Positions 51,600 to 59,253 of a DNA stretch of 64,000 nt are shown piece after piece (within the stretch, counting starts at the first letter, position 1; the number at the start of each line of letters is the position of its first letter). Source of the stretch: Neorhizobium populisoli. Its GTDB lineage: Bacteria; Pseudomonadota; Alphaproteobacteria; Rhizobiales; Rhizobiaceae. The stretch spans positions 124,001-188,000 of the forward strand of contig NZ_JAHYCB010000007.1 of assembly GCF_019430945.1 (NCBI RefSeq). Reading direction: 5' to 3'. Under the pieces are notes generated by a model. The model did not search any database. It worked only from the letters and a program-made list of their open reading frames with translations, and was not told the DNA's origin. A program made the position numbers and the translations under genes.

Positions 51600-51983
51600 T
51601 CATGACGCGCGGGCGTCGTATTGAAGGCGGTTATCCGCGATCTCTCCCTGATGGGCCGCCGCCCAAAGGGCAAGCTGATGCGAGGTCTCCGCCAGCGAGT
51701 GGCCAAGCCGCGTCAGCGTATATTCGACCTGCGGGGGAGTGCTGGGATGTACGACCCGTTCCACCATGCCGTCCCGCTCCAGCGTCTTCAGCGTCCTTGT
51801 CAGCATCTGCTGTGAAATACCGCTGACATTACGCTTGAGCCCGTTGAACCGTTGCGGACCCGGCATCAACGACACCACGACCTGGATCGTCCATTTGTCA
51901 CCGACGCGGCTGAGGATTTCGCTGACGGCCCGACAATCGGCATGTGGCGGCTTGGTGATGGGCTGTTTGGCAGTCACATCCAT
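51600..51983 (-). CDS. HxlR-type transcriptional regulator
   Basis: A 127-residue winged-helix regulator of the HxlR family. The DNA-binding core is VGDKWTIQVVVSLMPGPQRF, NGLKRNVSGISQQMLTRTLK and LERDGMVERVVHPSTPPQVE. A single N-terminal Cys17 in HADCRAVSEIL sits where redox- or aldehyde-sensing relatives such as YodB and HypR keep their sensor thiol. The gene is divergent from the glutathione transferase gene and probably controls it and itself. Confidence 0.92.
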   Translation of the reverse strand: MDVTAKQPITKPPHADCRAVSEILSRVGDKWTIQVVVSLMPGPQRFNGLKRNVSGISQQMLTRTLKTLERDGMVERVVHPSTPPQVEYTLTRLGHSLAETSHQLALWAAAHQGEIADNRLQYDARAS

Positions 51984-51993
51984 CTGACCTGCT

Positions 51994-52025
51994 CCTAAAA
52001 TATGCTTTTGACGAGGTTTTTTAGG
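51994..52025. promoter_or_regulatory. Inverted repeat between hxlR and gst genes, likely operator
   Basis: CCTAAAA at 51994-52000 and TTTTAGG at 52019-52025 form a perfect inverted repeat with an 18-base spacer, extended outward by TGACC/GGTCA at a slightly larger distance. Position between the two divergent starts suits the HxlR-type regulator. Confidence 0.5.
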
Positions 52026-52096
52026 TCACATAAATGGCTGTGGTCAACATTGTAGACTTAGCTGGCAAACAGCGTGTCTACCGCAAGGAGACCACC

Positions 52097-52678
52097 ATGA
52101 ACCTTTTCTATTATCCCGCCGCCTGCAGCCTGGCTGATCACATCGCCCTTATCGAGGCCGGCCTTCCCTATAAGCTTCTGGTCATCAATCGCGAGAAAAA
52201 GACCGAGGACGGCCGCGATTTCAATGCGATCAACCCCAAGAGCTATATCCCGACCCTGGAACTGGACGATGGGACGGTTCTCACCGAAAACCAGATCATC
52301 CTCGCCTATATCGCCGAACGCAGCGGTAAGCTTCTGCCTGGTGGCATGGCCCGTTGGCGGGTGCTCGAGGCACTCGCCTTCATGTCGTCGGAGATCCACG
52401 GACACTATGTTCCCTTCTTCAGGGATTTCCCGGAGCCGGAAAAAGTCCGCGCCCGCGAAAAGCTTGCAAAGTCTTTCGCCATCCTGTCCGATCAGATGGG
52501 CGACAAGGCGTTTCTGGTGAGCGAAGAGATGACGATCGCCGATTGCTACCTGTTCTGGGTCCTGATGGTCGCACCGAAAAGCGGTGTCGAGCTGCCGGAG
52601 AATCTGCAGGCTTGCTTTGAGCGGTTGAAGGTGCGGCCGTCTGTTATGCAGGCGCTGTCGGAAGAGGGATTGGGTTGA
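52097..52678 (+). CDS. Glutathione S-transferase family protein
   Basis: A 193-residue protein with an N-terminal thioredoxin-like GST domain (MNLFYYPAACSLADHIALIE; the Ser/Cys after YYPAA is the likely glutathione-contact site; KSYIPTLELDDGTVLTENQI gives the cis-Pro and the glutamate-bearing segment) and a shortened C-terminal helical domain. AAGGAG six bases before ATG 52097 fixes the start; the longer frame from 52034 overlaps the promoter. Control by the divergent HxlR-type gene suggests a role in electrophile or redox stress; the substrate is unknown. Confidence 0.88.
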   Translation: MNLFYYPAACSLADHIALIEAGLPYKLLVINREKKTEDGRDFNAINPKSYIPTLELDDGTVLTENQIILAYIAERSGKLLPGGMARWRVLEALAFMSSEIHGHYVPFFRDFPEPEKVRAREKLAKSFAILSDQMGDKAFLVSEEMTIADCYLFWVLMVAPKSGVELPENLQACFERLKVRPSVMQALSEEGLG

Positions 52679-52711
52679 GCATTTAGTAGGGCTCTGGGAT
52701 TAGCCGCGTGC

Positions 52712-52955
52712 CCCGCCATACCCCCTCTGCCCTGCCGGGCACCTCCCCCACAGGTGGGGAGATTGGCTGGGCGCGCCGGTTTCCCCAAACAATGGCCGTT
52801 ACCAATTATACTGCCATTCGATACCTGCGTACCACCGAGGCCGTGCCTTTGATCGCTGCGCTGTAAGCGACAGCTAAAGACGAAAGGTCGCCCCGCGAGT
52901 CAATCTCCCTCCTTGTGGGGGAGATGCCCGGCAGGGCAGAGGGGGGTATGGCGGG
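52712..52955. repeat. RIME-like palindromic intergenic element, copy 2
   Basis: Inverted arms at 52712-52764 and 52901-52955 share CCTCTGCCCTGCCGGGCA with copy 1 at 9573-9726. Here the arms extend outward by CCCGCCATAC/GTATGGCGGG, so they are longer. Each arm has an inner hairpin (CTCCCCCACAGGTGGGGAG in the left arm). The 136-base centre differs from copy 1 and has no gene. The next 120 bases (52956-53075) show nothing recognisable. Confidence 0.85.
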
Positions 52956-53075
52956 ACACAGCCGTCAATGTCGTCATCTGCCCGGGGACAAATCACGGCA
53001 CCTCTCCAACATCTTCAAAGACTTAAGTTGCTGCTTATCCACGCCCCTCGTGTTCACCCCTACAATCCCCCTGCT

Positions 53076-53460
53076 TCCGTCGCCGGAGTGTTTCGCGAGA
53101 CGTTCGCGGGCAGGCGGAGGCCGGCGCTTTCATCGGAACCGTAACGTGCGGCAATGGTGGAAGAGGTGAAAGCCATGGAGCGTCTGCCCGAAGGGCGAAC
53201 ACTCCTATCAAGCGTCCCCCTGGCCGCTAGGTCGGGTTCGGTTTGAGCCGTGCAAGCGCAGGAGAGATCCTGCGTGCAGAGAAGGCGAGGCAATCACCTG
53301 TAGGGGCCGGAAGCCCCGAGAGAACGCCGAAGGCCACGCGAATGCGGAGCCACCATTACTAAAACTATTTGAGGTTCCGCATTCGTGTGGGCTCTCCGAT
53401 CTTTGACATCACCACGGCGGGAGACCGCGCGGGGCTCCCGAGCGTTGACCGGAGGCCAGC
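53076..53460 (+). ncRNA. Candidate structured RNA, family not identified (HEARO/omega-RNA-like?)
   Basis: A chain of plus-strand hairpins without a credible protein: CGCCGG/CCGGCG (53081-53086 with 53121-53126); GCTTTCATC/GGTGAAAGC (53126-53134 with 53165-53173); GGAG/CTCC around GCCC-GAA-GGGC (53177-53205); an 11-bp bulged stem closed by a GAGA tetraloop (53251-53278); GGGGC-CGGAA-GCCCC (53303-53317) inside GGCG/CGCC; an 18-bp stem (53334-53351 with 53373-53390) with two G-U pairs, which are pairs only in plus-strand RNA; and CGGGAG/CTCCCG (53418-53440). The order hairpin, AGAGAAGGC, CAATCACCT, hairpin recalls the IscB omega-RNA scaffold, but no iscB gene is present. No RNase P, tmRNA, 4.5S or group II domain V motif is visible. 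Confidence 0.5.
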
Positions 53461-53508
53461 GATCAATAAAGTCGGCTCCAGCAGTGGGGCATTGATGATA
53501 GGACCTTT

Positions 53509-53892
53509 TCAGCTCCTCTTGAATGTCACACCGCAGGTCGAACACATTCCAGCAAACGTCACCAAGATTTCCGAGTTAAGAGCATCGAGAAATTCAAACG
53601 CAATCTCGGCCTCTATTGAATATCTTTCTGCGGAGATTTTCGCCGGGTCCAGAATGATTCGGACTCTGGAATTTTCGACAAAAATCTTTTCTACCACTCC
53701 GTAGGCACCCACACCGTCATATTCCGCATAAAGGCCAACAAGCCCAAGCCTGATATCCTGATCGTCAGGCTCTTCCTTTGCGGCCTGAAGGATCATCTCT
53801 CGTCTAACGCCCTCATACAGGCCTGCCAATCCAATCGAAATCGCAAAACCATCATCTGCGACGCCGATTTCAGATTTGATATGGGTTCTCAT
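53509..53892 (-). CDS. Orphan immunity-like protein (Imm10-like)
   Basis: A 127-residue acidic protein. The pattern GFAISIGLAGLYEGVRREMI, LGLVGLYAEYDGVGAYGVVE and RVRIILDPAKISAERYSIEA resembles the Imm10 immunity family of polymorphic toxin systems; this is a reading by eye and not a search result. It is clearly poorer in G and C than its neighbours, which suggests transfer. No toxin gene is in the window. ATG 53892 is used; TTG 53916 would overlap the methyltransferase gene. It is the last gene on the strand, 17 bases after the methyltransferase stop. Confidence 0.6.
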   Translation of the reverse strand: MRTHIKSEIGVADDGFAISIGLAGLYEGVRREMILQAAKEEPDDQDIRLGLVGLYAEYDGVGAYGVVEKIFVENSRVRIILDPAKISAERYSIEAEIAFEFLDALNSEILVTFAGMCSTCGVTFKRS

Positions 53893-53909
53893 GCAGATAC
53901 CTGAAGGAT

Positions 53910-54554
53910 TCAGCAAAACCGCCAGACCGTCGTCCGCTTCACCTCGCTGTCCTCCAGCGCCCGCGTCACCGGCACCTCATGGACGGCAAGCCTCTCCAGC
54001 CGGTCCTTCGGGCAGTAACTGCGCCCGGGATCGCCGACCAGTACCGACTTCCCCTCGCCCGCCAATCGCGAAAACCACGGTATCAGCACATCTGCGAAAT
54101 CCCGGTCGTAAAACACATCGCCGGCCAGGATGACATCCGCATCCACCACCCGGCCGACCTGGTCCTCGCCGGTGAACCGGATCTCGACCCCGTTCTCCGC
54201 CGCATTCAGTGCCACGGCCGTCTGCGTCCATGGATCGATATCCGCCGCCAGCACATCGGCCGCATCGGCGAGCTTCGCCGCGATCGCCACCAGCCCAGAA
54301 CCGCTCGCGAAATCGAGCACCCGTTTGCCGGCTACCGTTTCCGGATGATCGAGGATGTAGCGCGCCAATCCCTGGCCGCCGGCCCAGGCGAACGCCCAGA
54401 ACGGCGGCGGCAGGCCGATCTCTTCCAGATCCTCTTCGGTCTTCAGCCAGAGATCATGCGCCTCCGTCGCCAGATGCAGCACGATTTCCGGCACATGCGG
54501 CGGGCGCATGAGATCGGTGTTTTCGAGGATGAAAGCCTGCGGATCGGTCTTCAA
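53910..54554 (-). CDS. SAM-dependent protein-lysine methyltransferase (METTL20/EtfB-KMT-like)
   Basis: A 214-residue seven-beta-strand methyltransferase. N-terminal segment FILENTDLMRPPHVPEIVLH, motif I VLDFASGSGLVAIAA, acidic motif II VLAADIDPWTQTAVALNA and post-II DVFYDRD match METTL20-type enzymes. The Agrobacterium relative methylates lysines of electron-transfer flavoprotein beta and, as I recall, ribosomal protein L7/L12. The start is TTG 54554; no ATG lies before the homology start, and the next ATG (54509) would remove part of it. It starts eight bases after the EVE gene stop. Confidence 0.82.
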   Translation of the reverse strand: MKTDPQAFILENTDLMRPPHVPEIVLHLATEAHDLWLKTEEDLEEIGLPPPFWAFAWAGGQGLARYILDHPETVAGKRVLDFASGSGLVAIAAKLADAADVLAADIDPWTQTAVALNAAENGVEIRFTGEDQVGRVVDADVILAGDVFYDRDFADVLIPWFSRLAGEGKSVLVGDPGRSYCPKDRLERLAVHEVPVTRALEDSEVKRTTVWRFC

Positions 54555-54561
54555 GGCAGCG

Positions 54562-55002
54562 TTAAGCCGGCGATTTCGGCGGATTGTCGAGCCCGCCGAG
54601 ACGGCAGATCTCGAAATATTCCTCGTCCGTCACCGGCTGCACGGAAAGCCGCATCGAGGTGACGAGCGACATCTTTTCGAACTTTGGGTTCGCCTTGATA
54701 TCCTTCAGCGTCACCGGCTTCGGCACGTCGGTCACCGCGCGAATATCGACGCAATCCCATTTCGGATCGCCCTTGGCAGTGGAATCCGGATGCGACAATG
54801 CGCAGACCTCGACGATGCCGACGATCTCAAGCCCCTCATTCGAGTGGTAGAAGAAGCCTTTGTCGCCGATCTTCATGGCCCGCATGTTGTTGCGCGCCAG
54901 ATAGTTGCGCACGCCGGTCCATTCGGTACCCTTCTCGCTGGCGGCCTTCTGCTGTTCCCAGGACCAGGCCGACGGTTCGGATTTGTAAAGCCAGTAGGCC
55001 AT
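54562..55002 (-). CDS. EVE domain-containing protein
   Basis: A 146-residue EVE (PUA-like) domain protein, relative of human thymocyte nuclear protein 1. Family segments are MAYWLYKSEPSAWSWEQQ, WTGVRNYLARNNMRAMKIGD, GFFYHSNEGLEIVGIVEV and FEKMSLVTSMRLSVQPVTDE. Such proteins are thought to bind modified bases. It lies eight bases after the yciI-like gene and eight before the methyltransferase start. Confidence 0.92.
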   Translation of the reverse strand: MAYWLYKSEPSAWSWEQQKAASEKGTEWTGVRNYLARNNMRAMKIGDKGFFYHSNEGLEIVGIVEVCALSHPDSTAKGDPKWDCVDIRAVTDVPKPVTLKDIKANPKFEKMSLVTSMRLSVQPVTDEEYFEICRLGGLDNPPKSPA

Positions 55003-55010
55003 GCCTCACC

Positions 55011-55301
55011 TCATTCCGGCTTGTTGAAGACCCAGTTCCAGGCCTTCACCTCGACCTTTTCGAACAGGCCGGCGAGGTAATACGGATCGGCTTCGGCAAT
55101 CGACCGGGCAGCGGCCATGTCGGCGGCTTCGACGACCACGAGGCTGCCATTCGGCTTGCCTTCGTCATCGAGGAACGGGCCGGCAAACTTCAGCGTGCCT
55201 TCGGCGTTCAGCTTGTTGAGGTGCTCGACATGCGTCGGGCGGGTGTCCATGCGGACATTCAGGTGTCCAGGCTTGTCGGTGCAGAGGAAGGCAAACAACA
55301 T
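55011..55301 (-). CDS. YciI-like protein
   Basis: A 96-residue small protein of the YciI family (dimeric alpha-beta barrel, YCII fold). Visible are RPTHVEHLNKLNAEGTLKFA with the conserved His, GPFLDDEGKPNGSLVVVEA, and ADPYYLAGLFEKVEVKAWNW with the conserved Asp-Pro. Function in this group is not established. It lies 53 bases after gpsA and eight before the EVE gene, in one leftward run. Confidence 0.9.
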   Translation of the reverse strand: MLFAFLCTDKPGHLNVRMDTRPTHVEHLNKLNAEGTLKFAGPFLDDEGKPNGSLVVVEAADMAAARSIAEADPYYLAGLFEKVEVKAWNWVFNKPE

Positions 55302-55354
55302 CGGTTTTCTCCTGTGAGCGCATCGGACAGGATGCGCGATGAACTAAAAGGTAT

Positions 55355-56344
55355 TTATTCCGTGGTGATCGGCCGGGTCATCAACTGCTCCATGGCCGTC
55401 ATGATATCGAGTTGCCCGTCGATGATCGCAGCCACCGCGCGAGTGATCGGCAGATCGACGCCGAGCTTCTCGCCAAGCCGCGCCGCGACGGAAGCCGCAA
55501 ACGCGCCTTCGACCAGCGCGCCGCCGACGGCTTCGGCCCCATCACCCTTGCCGAGCCCGATGCCGAAACGCAGGTTGCGCGACTGGTGGCTGGTGCCGGT
55601 CAGGACGAGATCGCCGAGGCCGGAAAGCCCCCGCACCGTATCCGCCCTGCCGCCCATCGCCTCGACCAGCCGCGACATTTCCGCCAGTCCCCGCGAAATC
55701 AGCGCCGCCCGGGCGGATTCACCAAGCCCCGCCCCTTCGACGATACCGCAGGCGATCGCCAAAACGTTCTTCAGCGCTCCACCGAGCTGCACGCCGATCC
55801 GGTCTGCCGAAGCATAAAGCCGGAAGGTACGTCCCGACAGCGCATTGGCCAGCCGTTCGGCCAGAACCTCGTCGCCGGCCGCGATCGCCATCGCCGTCGG
55901 CAGGCCGCGGGCGATATCGGCGGCAAAACCCGGACCGGAGAGAACCGCCACCGTATGATGCGGCAGTTCCGCCTCTAGAACCTCGGTCAGCAATCGCCCG
56001 GAAGACCTGTCTATGCCCTTGGCGCAGGTGACGACCACGGCATCCTTAGCCAGATAAGGACCGTAATGCCGCGCCGCATCGTCCTGCGCCTGCGACGGCA
56101 TGGCAAAGAGCACGAGACTTGCCGCCTCGATCGCATCCGGTTCGGCGGAAAATTCCAGTGCATCCGGCAACGGCACGCCGGGCAATGCGGCATCGTGAAT
56201 GCGGTCGTCGCGCAGATCGTTCATCAGCGATGGATCGCGGCCGATGAGCGTCACCGGATGCCGGCTCTCGAGCGCCATGACCGCAGCGAGCGCCGTGCCG
56301 AAAGCACCGGCGCCGATCACCACGATGCGCTCGGCTGCACTCAT
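55355..56344 (-). CDS. gpsA: NAD(P)-dependent glycerol-3-phosphate dehydrogenase
   Basis: A 329-residue enzyme that reduces dihydroxyacetone phosphate to sn-glycerol-3-phosphate for phospholipid synthesis, the reverse direction of GlpD encoded at 15.9 kb. The NAD(P) motif is VVIGAGAFGTALAAVMALES; AVVTCAKGIDRSSGRLL and LKNVLAIACGIVEGAGLGES hold active-site lysines; GLSGLGDLVLTGTS is the family signature. ATG 56344 overlaps the tsaD stop by four bases (ATGA), so the two are coupled; the frame above it to 56473 is inside tsaD. Confidence 0.96.
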   Translation of the reverse strand: MSAAERIVVIGAGAFGTALAAVMALESRHPVTLIGRDPSLMNDLRDDRIHDAALPGVPLPDALEFSAEPDAIEAASLVLFAMPSQAQDDAARHYGPYLAKDAVVVTCAKGIDRSSGRLLTEVLEAELPHHTVAVLSGPGFAADIARGLPTAMAIAAGDEVLAERLANALSGRTFRLYASADRIGVQLGGALKNVLAIACGIVEGAGLGESARAALISRGLAEMSRLVEAMGGRADTVRGLSGLGDLVLTGTSHQSRNLRFGIGLGKGDGAEAVGGALVEGAFAASVAARLGEKLGVDLPITRAVAAIIDGQLDIMTAMEQLMTRPITTE

Positions 56345-57438
56345 GCCTTGGCACCCCGCTTGCCGGAACCGAGCAGGGTTTGCGCATTGCTGTCGAGCGG
56401 CCAGCGCGACCGCGGAGCGACATCGAGAGGATCGACCGGCATATGCTCCGCCATCCGCTCGAGCCCCGCCCAAGCAATCATCGCAGCATTGTCGGTGCAG
56501 AGCCGCAACGGCGGCGCGATGAAACGGAAGCCGTTTTCGATGCAGAGCGCCTGCAGCGTGCGGCGGATTTCCTGGTTGGCGGCAACCCCACCGGCCACGA
56601 CCAGCGCCGGATCGATATCCAGATGGCCGAATTCCTGTTTGAAGCGGGCGAGCCCCCGGCCGATCCGGTCCCGCAGCGTCCGCGAAATCGCCTTCTGGAA
56701 CGAGGCGCAGATATCGGCGATATCCTGTTCGGACAATGGTGCGATCTCGGTCGCCGCCTGCCGCACGGCCGTCTTCAGGCCGGAAAAGGAAAAGTCGAGG
56801 CGCGCCTCGCCGACCAGCGGACGGGGCAGCGAAAAGCGGTCCGGATTGCCCTTCTGCGCCGCCTTCTCGACCGCCGGACCGCCGGGATAAGGCAGGCCGA
56901 GCAGCTTGGCGGTCTTGTCGAAGGCCTCGCCCAACGCATCGTCGATCGTCGTGCCCCAGCGCTCGTATTCGCCGACGCCGCGCACCAGCACCAACTGGGT
57001 ATGGCCGCCGGAAACCAGCAGCATCAGATAGGGAAACGAAAGCCCGTCCGTCAGCCGCGCCGTCAGCGCATGGCCTTCGAGATGGTTGATGGCGAAGAGC
57101 GGCTTGCCGGCGGCGCGTGCGATCGCCTTGGCCGTCATCAGTCCGACGATCAGCCCGCCGATCAGGCCTGGGCCGGAGGTGGAGGCCACCGCATCGATTT
57201 CGTCGAGCGACACATTGGCGCGGGACAGCGCTTCCTCGACCAGCCCATCGAGAGCTTCCACATGGGCACGGGCGGCAATTTCCGGCACGACGCCGCCATA
57301 TTCGCTGTGCTCGTCGAGCTGCGAAAGCACCACATCGGAAAGGATTTCGCCGCGTCCGTCCTCATGGCGCGCGACAACCGCCGCGGCGGTCTCGTCGCAG
57401 CTTGTCTCGATGCCGAGGATGCGAAGAAAAGCCGCCAT
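56341..57438 (-). CDS. tsaD: tRNA N6-adenosine threonylcarbamoyltransferase TsaD
   Basis: A 365-residue enzyme that transfers threonylcarbamoyl to A37 of tRNAs reading ANN codons, working with TsaB, TsaC and TsaE. It starts with ILGIETSCDETAAAVV; metal-binding His119 and His123 are in INHLEGHALTARL; other ASKHA-fold segments are GPGLIGGLIVGL, VSGGHTQLVLV and VVAGGVAANQEIRR. It is divergent from hemC, with an 82-base gap to the hemC start. Confidence 0.97.
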   Translation of the reverse strand: MAAFLRILGIETSCDETAAAVVARHEDGRGEILSDVVLSQLDEHSEYGGVVPEIAARAHVEALDGLVEEALSRANVSLDEIDAVASTSGPGLIGGLIVGLMTAKAIARAAGKPLFAINHLEGHALTARLTDGLSFPYLMLLVSGGHTQLVLVRGVGEYERWGTTIDDALGEAFDKTAKLLGLPYPGGPAVEKAAQKGNPDRFSLPRPLVGEARLDFSFSGLKTAVRQAATEIAPLSEQDIADICASFQKAISRTLRDRIGRGLARFKQEFGHLDIDPALVVAGGVAANQEIRRTLQALCIENGFRFIAPPLRLCTDNAAMIAWAGLERMAEHMPVDPLDVAPRSRWPLDSNAQTLLGSGKRGAKA

Positions 57439-57520
57439 CCCTTGATCTGGATCCTATCGTTGATTGCGGGCCGGTATAAACCGGTCTACGAAAGCCTCCG
57501 GTAACAACGGAACGATTGAG

Positions 57521-58450
57521 ATGCAAACAAAACCTTTCCGGATCGGCACGCGTGGCAGCCCTCTGGCGCTTGCCCAGGCCCATGAAGCACGCGACCGGCT
57601 GATGGCGGCGCATGGCCTGCCGCAGGAAATGTTCGAGGTCGTGGCACTGACCACCACCGGCGACCGCATCAACGACCGTTCGCTGGCGGAAATTGGTGGC
57701 AAGGGCCTGTTCACCCAGGAACTGGAAGAGGGCCTCGCCTCCGGCGATCTCGATTTCGCCGTGCACTCCTCCAAAGACATGCCGACAAAGCTGCCGGACG
57801 GCCTCTACATCTCGGCCTATCTGCCCCGCGAAGATTTTCGCGATGCCTTTGTCGGCCGCACCGCGCCGACCTTGACCGCATTGCCGGATGGCGCAACCGT
57901 CGGCTCGTCCTCGTTGCGACGCCAGGCTCTCGTTCGCCGGCTCCGGCCGGATATCAATGTCATCACCTTCCGCGGTCTGGTGGATACCCGTCTGCGCAAA
58001 TTGAACGAAGGACAGGTGGACGGGACGCTTCTCGCCTATGCCGGCCTGAAACGGCTCGGCAAGGAAAGCGTCGTCACCGAACTGCTCGATCCGGACGATT
58101 TTCCGCCGGCACCGGCGCAGGGTGCGATCTGTATCGAAAGCCGCATCGGCGACGACCGCATGAATGCCCTGCTCGACGCGATCAACGACCGGCCGACCTA
58201 TGACGCCGTCTCCTGCGAACGGGCGTTTCTGGCGGCCCTCGACGGCTCCTGTCGCACGCCGATCGGAGGTTACGCGATCTGCGACGGCGACCATCTGAAA
58301 TTTTCCGGCATGGTGCTCACCCCCGATGGCACCAAGGACCATTCGATCGCAATCGAAGGCAAGCGGGCCGATATGGAAGCTCTCGGCCGTCAGGCCGGCG
58401 AAGCGATCCGTGCTGCTGCCGGAACCGATTTCTTCGAAGGCTGGTCCTGA
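57521..58450 (+). CDS. hemC: Hydroxymethylbilane synthase (porphobilinogen deaminase)
   Basis: A 309-residue haem-pathway enzyme that joins four porphobilinogen molecules into hydroxymethylbilane. It begins IGTRGSPLALAQAHEARDRL; SLRRQALVRRLRPDI is the arginine-rich substrate site; Cys244 in DGSCRTPIGGYA carries the dipyrromethane cofactor. ATG 57521 matches the family start; the frame is open upstream without homology. hemD begins four bases after its stop. Confidence 0.97.
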   Translation: MQTKPFRIGTRGSPLALAQAHEARDRLMAAHGLPQEMFEVVALTTTGDRINDRSLAEIGGKGLFTQELEEGLASGDLDFAVHSSKDMPTKLPDGLYISAYLPREDFRDAFVGRTAPTLTALPDGATVGSSSLRRQALVRRLRPDINVITFRGLVDTRLRKLNEGQVDGTLLAYAGLKRLGKESVVTELLDPDDFPPAPAQGAICIESRIGDDRMNALLDAINDRPTYDAVSCERAFLAALDGSCRTPIGGYAICDGDHLKFSGMVLTPDGTKDHSIAIEGKRADMEALGRQAGEAIRAAAGTDFFEGWS

Positions 58451-58454
58451 TCCG

Positions 58455-59165
58455 ATGCGGGTCGTCGTCACCCGCCCGGAAATCGCCGGCCGGCGCACCG
58501 CCGAAAAGCTGCGGTCGCTTGGCCATGAACCGGTCCTGCTGCCGCTCACCCGTGCCGTCCACCATCCGTCGGCCGCCGAAAGCGCGCTAGGCCGGCCGCA
58601 TGCGGCGCTTGCCGTCACCAGCGCCGAGGCGATTCGGGTTCTCGCCTCGCTGGGCGGCCGATTGTCGCCTTACCTCGACGACCCTCTCTACGCCGTCGGC
58701 GATGCGACCGCAAAAACGGCCACAGAAATCGGCTTTCGCGACGTGCGTGCCGGGCCCGGAACCGGCGCCGATCTTGCAAAGCTCATCGTCGCCGGCGAGC
58801 CTGCGGAAACGACACCCCTACTCTATCTTACCGGCAAACCGCGTTCAGGTGGCCTGGAGGAAGGTTTGCGCCTCAGAAACCTGCCTTTCGATCCGGTGGA
58901 AATCTACGAGATGGTGCCGATTGCCCATGACGAAGCTGCAGTCCGGCATGCGCTCGTCGAACCGCTGGCCGATGCAGTGCTGCTTTATTCGCGCGAAAAC
59001 GCCCGGCTGTTCTTCCATCTCGCCAAACCTCATCTGCCGGCCCTGCGATCTCTGCGGGCGCTTTGCCTCAGCGCCAAGGTCGCTGAAATGGTGCCGCAGG
59101 AATTTCATAGAAATATCAAGATCGCAGGTCACCCTGGTGAAGAGGGGCTGTTAGCTCTTCTTTAG
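58455..59165 (+). CDS. hemD: Uroporphyrinogen-III synthase
   Basis: A 236-residue enzyme that cyclises hydroxymethylbilane to uroporphyrinogen III. Family features are modest, as usual: MRVVVTRPEIAGRRTAEKLR at the start, ALAVTSAEAIRVLASLG, DPLYAVGDATAKTATEIGF and PLLYLTGKPRSGGLEEGL. It follows hemC by four bases, so the product of one enzyme passes to the next. Confidence 0.93.
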   Translation: MRVVVTRPEIAGRRTAEKLRSLGHEPVLLPLTRAVHHPSAAESALGRPHAALAVTSAEAIRVLASLGGRLSPYLDDPLYAVGDATAKTATEIGFRDVRAGPGTGADLAKLIVAGEPAETTPLLYLTGKPRSGGLEEGLRLRNLPFDPVEIYEMVPIAHDEAAVRHALVEPLADAVLLYSRENARLFFHLAKPHLPALRSLRALCLSAKVAEMVPQEFHRNIKIAGHPGEEGLLALL

Positions 59166-59253
59166 GCGAGAGGCGCGGCAAATTCCCGCCCGCCCCTTTC
59201 CTTCCACCCTCCTGCCGACTAGTTTCCACAGAGCAATGCAAAAAGAGGTCGAG

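Noticed and set aside
53076..53460. Group II intron fragment
   Set aside because: No domain V hairpin, no GTGYG start and no reverse transcriptase; still possible only as a deep remnant.
53060..53545. Short frames on both strands over the structured segment
   Set aside because: They overlap hairpins, have no start signals, and the translations show no domain; RNA structure explains the sequence better.
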